Source of the DNA: Rhizobium sp. BK650
GTDB lineage: Bacteria; Pseudomonadota; Alphaproteobacteria; Rhizobiales; Rhizobiaceae
NCBI RefSeq assembly: GCF_014195325.1
Contig: NZ_JACIBK010000003.1
Coordinates: 1 to 64,000, forward strand
DNA: 64,000 nucleotides
Direction: 5' to 3'
Part shown: positions 59,410-64,000 of the stretch, one piece after another
Position numbering within the stretch: position 1 is the first letter of the stretch
Layout of the letters: each line of letters begins with the position of its first letter
The notes under the pieces: generated by a model
Database searches by the model: none
What the model saw: the letters and a program-made list of their open reading frames with translations, nothing else
What the model was told of the DNA's origin: nothing
Made by a program: the position numbers and the translations under genes

Positions 59410-61503
59410 TCAGCGGCCAAGGGTGATATCCGGCATGATGGAGAGGATGGTCATCGGCAGCGGGTCGAACTGTTTCACCCACATGGCGCCGCTGGTATTC
59501 CAGTCCCAATAGGGGGTGATGGTAAGATCTCCGGTATAGAGGCTGATCGCCTCGTTCCAGTTTTCATTGCGGCGCTGCTTGTATTCCACCAGCACGTTGC
59601 TGTCGCGCTCGCCATCGGCAGGGCCGGTGAAGATGCCGCGGGTATTTTCCACGCGAAAGGTCACTTCGGAGACGGATTTCGAGCGGCCCTGCACGGTGCC
59701 GAGGCCCTGCACCTGGCCGACATCGAGATCGAGCGTCTGGATCGCCGCCGTCACCGGCAGGCCGATATGAATTTTCGCCGCCGCGTTCTGCAGGCGCACG
59801 GCTCCGCCGCTGACGGTAAGGTTGCGCACGACATTGCCATCGGCCAGCGCGACGAGCGATTGCCCTTCGAGATGGGAAAGCCCAGTCAGCGTGGTGGCCG
59901 GCGGGCCGGAATAGGTGAGCCCGCAATCGACGAAGAAGGCGTCCTGAACATCCTCGAAGGCGCGGCTGTGCAGCCGTTCGATATAGCGCTTTTGCACTCC
60001 ATTGATCGTGCGCCGCACGATGAAATAGGGTACATCCTCGCCATTCTCCTCGATGACGGTCACATCCTCGAAGAAGGCATCGGCACCGCTTTCGTGGCGG
60101 GTCCAGGCCCAGACATCCTGCTCCTTCATGTAGGTGAGCGAGACGAGCGCGCCGTCATCGAGCACCACCCAGACGACGGAATCCGGCGCCTGCGCATAGT
60201 CCCAGGCTGAGATCTCGCGGCCCTTGAAGAGGTGGCGGGCGAGGATGGTCAGGTCCTTCCCGACATAGCTGTCCTGTGTATAGTCATAGGAGAAGTCGCG
60301 CACCACGCCGCCAAGACGCTGGGCAAAAAGCACCGTATTGCCGACGACGATCGGCTGCACCTTGGCGGCCCCACGATAGCCCTGATTGTCGAGCTTGATG
60401 GCGGAGGGCGAAATCGCATCGGCGGCCGAGCCGCCGGTGACGATCCATTCGGATCCTGATGTCAGCAGCAGCAGGCCGCGCACGGAGATCATCGAGCGGA
60501 TCTCGTTGACCTGCCTTGCCCGGATGCGGAAGGTCACGGCATCGCTTGCCTTGGCGGGCGAGGAGACGCCGAAATTCTCGTAATTGGCGGATTGGCTGAG
60601 CCAGACGGCCTGCGGATCGTTCCGCGTCGAGGCGAAGGCGAGGCGCTGTTCGATAAAGGTTACGCAGCGCGGATAATCGCCCGCCGCATTGAAGGGGTTG
60701 CGGCCGGACTGCGGCGTGTCGGAGAGATCGGGCGTGATGTTCTCGTCGTCGAAGGTGAGGCCTGTTGTGCCGCCGACATAGCCGAAGATGCCGTTGTCGT
60801 CGCGGTAGACGATGTAGCGCGCCGCGCCTGACACCGCCGCCCAGGCGACGCGGTTGATGCCGCCCTGGATGGCAAGGTCGTTGACGACGGCGCCGGCGTT
60901 GGACGGCAGGCTTTCCTCGCCGCTGTCGGCGACGGCAGAGACGCGATAGCGGTATGTGGTTGCCACATAGCCCGGTTTGCCTGATGTATCGCCGGGCTTG
61001 GTGACAACAGGCGTGCCCGCGGGCGGATTGATCAGCGGCTTGAACTGGACGGTCGTCAGCGTCCAGTTGTTGTCCGCAAGGCGCCCGAGTTTGCGCACCG
61101 GATGATTGACGTGGCAGAGATAGAGCACGTCGGCTTCCTGCACGAAGACGAGATCCTGCACGTCATCAGCCGTATAGGCGGTTGCGACCTCGTAGGGGGC
61201 GGCACCGGAGAGCACCAGTCCGCCATCGCGGAAGACGCGGATATATTGGTGACCGAATTCGAGGATATAGGTCTGCTCGGTATTGAACTGGAAGCGGATC
61301 AGCCGCGCCTGTTTCGAACTGTCCTTGATCTCATGGATGAATTGCAGGCCGGCCCGGTTCGACACACCGCCATGGGGATGGACGAAGACATTCAGCGCCG
61401 TGCGCAGGCCGCTTTGATATTTGGTGAGATCGACGCGGGCGCCGAGGGCAGGCGAGAGTTCGCCTGCGGTAAAGGAAGGCTGGTAGGCGCGGAAATCAGC
61501 CAT
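59410..61503 (-). CDS. Phage tail tubular protein B/nozzle-like protein
   Basis: 697 residues from the ATG at 61503, overlapping the previous gene by 8 bp (ATGGCTGA). FRAYQPSFTAGELSPALGARVDLTKYQSGLRTALNVFVHPHGGVSNRAGLQFI is the typical nozzle start. An inserted fibronectin-like segment, TTYRYRVSAVADSGEESLPSN, is present, as are ERLHSRAFEDVQDAFFVDCGLTYSG and later beta-rich parts. It would form the distal tail tube of a podovirus. Confidence 0.82.
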   Translation of the reverse strand: MADFRAYQPSFTAGELSPALGARVDLTKYQSGLRTALNVFVHPHGGVSNRAGLQFIHEIKDSSKQARLIRFQFNTEQTYILEFGHQYIRVFRDGGLVLSGAAPYEVATAYTADDVQDLVFVQEADVLYLCHVNHPVRKLGRLADNNWTLTTVQFKPLINPPAGTPVVTKPGDTSGKPGYVATTYRYRVSAVADSGEESLPSNAGAVVNDLAIQGGINRVAWAAVSGAARYIVYRDDNGIFGYVGGTTGLTFDDENITPDLSDTPQSGRNPFNAAGDYPRCVTFIEQRLAFASTRNDPQAVWLSQSANYENFGVSSPAKASDAVTFRIRARQVNEIRSMISVRGLLLLTSGSEWIVTGGSAADAISPSAIKLDNQGYRGAAKVQPIVVGNTVLFAQRLGGVVRDFSYDYTQDSYVGKDLTILARHLFKGREISAWDYAQAPDSVVWVVLDDGALVSLTYMKEQDVWAWTRHESGADAFFEDVTVIEENGEDVPYFIVRRTINGVQKRYIERLHSRAFEDVQDAFFVDCGLTYSGPPATTLTGLSHLEGQSLVALADGNVVRNLTVSGGAVRLQNAAAKIHIGLPVTAAIQTLDLDVGQVQGLGTVQGRSKSVSEVTFRVENTRGIFTGPADGERDSNVLVEYKQRRNENWNEAISLYTGDLTITPYWDWNTSGAMWVKQFDPLPMTILSIMPDITLGR

Positions 61504-62131
61504 GGGTGCGCACCGCAATCAGCTCGCTGACGAAATTCTCGCTCGTATGCCTCACCTGATTGGCCTCGGCCTGTTCGGCGGCCCGCTGGCTTCTCTCAGC
61601 AAGCGCCATCGCATCGGCGCGGATTTTCGGATCGCGCGTCAGCGGCATGGCGAGACGGACAGCGAGATGCCAGGAGAGCGCCTCGACGAAGAGCGGCGGA
61701 TATTTCGTAGGGTCAGTCAGGCGGCAGGTGTAGCGCAGCAGCATCGGCGAGAGATCGCAATAGAGCCGGTCGCCCTCGAGCGCATAAGGATATTGCATCT
61801 CGCGCCCGGCCTCGTCGAGATCGGGGTTGAGCGTTTCCGGCACCGCTGCCGCGTCGGTGGAATAACGCGGCCTGATCCAGCGGATCTGCAGGCAATCGGC
61901 CGGCCGCGCATAAGAATGACGCCAGACGCCGGGCTTGTCATTGTCCAGTGCACCGAGCGCCAGCGTCTTGCCGGCCGCAGCCCAAGGAAAGGACTGCAAG
62001 AGCACATCGCGGGTCTGCGCATAGAACTGGTTGCAGGCGCGCGCTTCGGCGCTCTTTTCGGTGAGATCGTTGATATTGTCCTTGCCGATATTGGAAAGGG
62101 CGAGATTGCAGATAGAGACGACGGTAGCCAT
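61496..62131 (-). CDS. Phage tail tubular protein A, T7 gp11-like
   Basis: 211 residues. SICNLALSNIGKDNINDLTEKSAEARACNQFYAQTRDVLLQSFPWAAAGKTLAL is the gp11/adaptor pattern (A-x-x-C-x-x-x-Y-x-x-x-R-D-x-x-L-x-x-x-P-W). It would connect portal and nozzle. It is the first phage gene of the module; no portal, capsid or terminase gene precedes it in the window. Confidence 0.82.
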   Translation of the reverse strand: MATVVSICNLALSNIGKDNINDLTEKSAEARACNQFYAQTRDVLLQSFPWAAAGKTLALGALDNDKPGVWRHSYARPADCLQIRWIRPRYSTDAAAVPETLNPDLDEAGREMQYPYALEGDRLYCDLSPMLLRYTCRLTDPTKYPPLFVEALSWHLAVRLAMPLTRDPKIRADAMALAERSQRAAEQAEANQVRHTSENFVSELIAVRTHG

Positions 62132-62213
62132 GAACCAACCTCTTGAGTTGAAATAGGGCTAGCGTGCAGATGGTTGTGGGGGTGAAGTGGGGCGGACAAT
62201 CATCTTTAGTGGC

Positions 62214-62237
62214 GTGCCGAGGGGATACCCACGGCAC
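62214..62237. other. Hairpin upstream of the tail module
   Basis: GTGCCG-A-GGG-GATA-CCC-A-CGGCAC (62214-62237) is a symmetric stem with two paired A mismatches in the divergent gap between the tail module and the small gene at 62338. Could be a processing site, operator or old terminator. Confidence 0.4.
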
Positions 62238-62337
62238 AACCTGGCGATATCTGGCTTTGACGGCGGGCGGACGGTTGCCGCTCTCAACCGCACCTGCTAC
62301 CTCCCTTTCAGCCATCGCCGGCCTCGAAGGAGAAAAA

Positions 62338-62439
62338 GTGAAGAACCCCATCTTTCTCGTCATCGCGAGCCTTTTCATTCTGGTGGCGATCGCTGGCCTT
62401 GCGATCAGCTCGGCGCGGCTCATCGGCCTGTTCGGCTGA
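62338..62439 (+). CDS. 33-residue single-helix membrane protein
   Basis: The GTG start at 62338 has AAGGAG 6 bases upstream. The product, VKNPIFLVIASLFILVAIAG then LAISSARLIGLFG, is one TM helix. The frame is open further upstream but lacks a ribosome binding site there. It precedes the convergent AEC gene. Function unknown. Confidence 0.5.
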   Translation: MKNPIFLVIASLFILVAIAGLAISSARLIGLFG

Positions 62440-62467
62440 GCCGCGACAGGCAACAACGCGTACGGAC

Positions 62468-63406
62468 CTATCCGGTCACCGCCAGATAGGCCGAGATCGT
62501 GAGCACCGAAAGCACGGTCGAGGCCAGCACCACGCGGCCCGTCAGGCTTGCTTCGCGGCCGTAGAATTCCGCCAGCATGAAGGGGCCGGTGCCAGTCGGA
62601 AGGGCTGCGAGCAGAACTGCGGTGTGGGTGGCGGAAGCCGGCAGGTTCAGCAAAGGTGCGGCGATGAGCCAGGTAACGGCGGGCTGGGCGATCAGCTTCA
62701 GGGCGACGAGAATGCTTGTCGTCGTCGCTCGTGCGCTTGCTTCGCCCGCCCTCGTGTCGGCGAGAAAGAGGCCGAGGGCAATCAGCGCGCAGGGCGAGGC
62801 GGCACCGCCGAGGAGCTTCAGGAAGGTATGCACGGGAGCCGTAAGCGACACGCCTGAGACCATAACAAGCGCGCCGAGGGCGGGTGCTACGAGCAGCGGG
62901 TTTTTTGCCAGCGAGCGGGCCGTCTTGAGGGCGATATCGCGCCGCCGGGTTTCGGATTGGAGGCCGCCTTCGATGAGGATGATGGCGACGGCGAAGAGCA
63001 CGCAGACGGTGAGGATGGTGGAGATCAGCGTCGGCCCCATCCCGGTGTCGCCTATCAGTGACAGGACGAGCGGAAAACCGATGAAGCCAGTATTGGCATA
63101 ACTCGCGTTCAGCCCGTCGATCGCCGCGTCGACGAGATGCCGGCCCTTGGCGACGCGCCACGAGAGGGTCGCGCCGAAGATGACGGCGCAGCCTGATGTG
63201 AAGGCCATGATGAAGCCCGGCTGCCAGATCTCGGCGGGCCTGGCATTGGCCATGATGTCGAAGAGGAGGGCGGGCAGGGCCAGATAGACGACCAGCCGGT
63301 TGACCTCACGCGTGGCATTTTCGCTGAGCGCCCCGGCCTTTCGGGCAATCCAGCCGGCGAGGATGAGAGCAAAGATCGGCAGGACAATCGAAAGGTTCGT
63401 CAGCAT
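62468..63406 (-). CDS. AEC family (auxin efflux carrier-type) transporter
   Basis: 312 residues, about ten TM helices. VLPIFALILAGWIARKAGALSENATREVNRLVVYLALPALLFDIMAN is the first half signature; LNASYANTGFIGFPLVLSLIGD and LLAALPTGTGPFMLAEFYG are the family crossover motifs (N-x-G and P-x-G). Start at 63406. Exports or takes up a small organic acid; substrate unknown. Divergent from a LysR gene 119 bp away. Confidence 0.9.
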   Translation of the reverse strand: MLTNLSIVLPIFALILAGWIARKAGALSENATREVNRLVVYLALPALLFDIMANARPAEIWQPGFIMAFTSGCAVIFGATLSWRVAKGRHLVDAAIDGLNASYANTGFIGFPLVLSLIGDTGMGPTLISTILTVCVLFAVAIILIEGGLQSETRRRDIALKTARSLAKNPLLVAPALGALVMVSGVSLTAPVHTFLKLLGGAASPCALIALGLFLADTRAGEASARATTTSILVALKLIAQPAVTWLIAAPLLNLPASATHTAVLLAALPTGTGPFMLAEFYGREASLTGRVVLASTVLSVLTISAYLAVTG

Positions 63407-63525
63407 TGGAGGCAACTCGGGTAGTTCGGCGCGGCTCCACGATCGGGAGCGATCCTTGCCTAGATCATGCGATCGAGATAATCCAATGTCATCTTTGATG
63501 CTGATTGATACTTCTGAGGTATCAG

Positions 63526-64000
63526 ATGGATACACGCCATATGCGCTATTTCGTGGCGCTTGCCGAAACGCTGCATTTCGGCCATGCGGCGGGGCGGGTG
63601 AACATGAGCCAGCCGCCCTTCAGCCGCCAGATTGCGGCGATCGAAAAGCGGCTCGGGGCAAAGCTTGTGGAGCGCAATTCGCGCAATGTGGCGCTGACGC
63701 CGGCGGGCCAGCATTTCCTTGCCGATTGCCGCGCCGTGCTCGAAGGTTTCGATGCCGCCTGCCGCGATGTGCAGCTGGTCGCCAGCGGCATGAAGGGCGA
63801 ATTGAAACTCGGCTTCATGATGCACGCCGCCCATAGCGTCATCCCGGCGCTTGTGCGGCTCTACTCCGAGGCGCGGCCGGATGTACGCCTCATCCTCGAA
63901 GAGCGCATCCCTACCGATATCGAGGAGATGCTGACCGAGGGCCGGCTCGACGCCGCCGTCACCTTCGGCGGCAGCGCGGCACCGCATCTGCGCACATTGC
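63526..64000 (+). CDS. LysR family regulator, cut by the window edge
   Basis: 158 codons visible. HTH: MDTRHMRYFVALAETLHFGHAAGRVNMSQPPFSRQIAAIEKRLGAKLVERNSRNVALTPAG, then the effector domain LKLGFMMHAAHSVIPALVRLYSEARPDVRLILEE. GAGG lies before the ATG at 63526. It is divergent from the AEC transporter and probably regulates it. The 3' part lies outside the window. Confidence 0.92.
   Translation, partial: MDTRHMRYFVALAETLHFGHAAGRVNMSQPPFSRQIAAIEKRLGAKLVERNSRNVALTPAGQHFLADCRAVLEGFDAACRDVQLVASGMKGELKLGFMMHAAHSVIPALVRLYSEARPDVRLILEERIPTDIEEMLTEGRLDAAVTFGGSAAPHLRTL

Noticed and set aside
58448..62131. Tailocin (phage-tail bacteriocin)
   Set aside because: The genes are podovirus-type tube, internal and nozzle proteins; no contractile sheath, baseplate or tape-measure gene is present.
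1..64000. CRISPR arrays, rRNA, tRNA genes
   Set aside because: No regularly spaced repeats, rRNA-like stretches or cloverleaf with CCA end were seen on either strand.

Overview
The window looks like chromosomal (or large-replicon) DNA of a fast-growing Rhizobiaceae bacterium, most likely Rhizobium. The supporting signs are high GC with alphaproteobacterial codon use, a DUF992 protein, a CHASE2 adenylate cyclase paired with a FecR gene, a GAAC-N7-GAAC LexA box of the alphaproteobacterial type, and RIME-like intergenic palindromes. No rRNA, tRNA, CRISPR array, IS transposase or integrase was found. All identifications come from reading motifs and domain order; no database was searched.

Left part (1-8.7 kb): two TetR-regulated units and housekeeping-type oxidoreductases. 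A TetR regulator with two palindromic operators is followed by a scar in which a divergent RidA/TetR pair has lost both 5' halves. Then come an epoxide hydrolase-like alpha/beta hydrolase, a DHA2 drug exporter, a divergent TetR-SDR pair with two palindromes between them, another SDR, a gamma carbonic anhydrase-like protein and an FAH-family enzyme.

Signalling and secretion (8.7-20 kb): an outer-membrane FecR-TPR-beta-barrel protein is translationally coupled to a CHASE2 class III cyclase. Divergent from them, 130 bp away, is a PycTM (Pycsar effector-like) membrane protein. About 6 kb from the cyclase start is a short degraded CHASE2 fragment, then a 68-codon gene divergent from a two-gene type I secretion system (ABC exporter plus HlyD).

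Central part (20-46 kb): DUF992, dusA, several very small genes including one under a LexA box, a lipoprotein, and a phage-derived early block (GH108 endolysin, primase-helicase, small regulators, divergent HTH repressor). After these come assorted metabolic genes. An amino-acid ABC importer sits with a homocysteine S-methyltransferase and a divergent Lrp regulator and is plausibly for S-methylmethionine. A DUF3302/HlyD pair follows.

Right part (45.6-64 kb): phage lysis-type membrane proteins, then an AT-richer island (MarR, MFS, SET-domain protein, unrecognised 300-residue protein) flanked by RIME-like repeats. Next are a nitrilase-fold protein that seems to have lost its catalytic Cys and Lys, an AKR/LysR pair and a VOC protein. 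A T7-like tail module follows (gp11-, gp12-, gp13-, gp14-like and fibre) from which the gp15/gp16 section is missing; a membrane alpha/beta hydrolase sits there instead. An AEC transporter and a truncated LysR gene end the window. All phage-derived structural, lysis and replication genes lie on the minus strand between 23.6 and 62.1 kb, interleaved with ordinary bacterial genes, which suggests an old, broken-up podovirus-like prophage.
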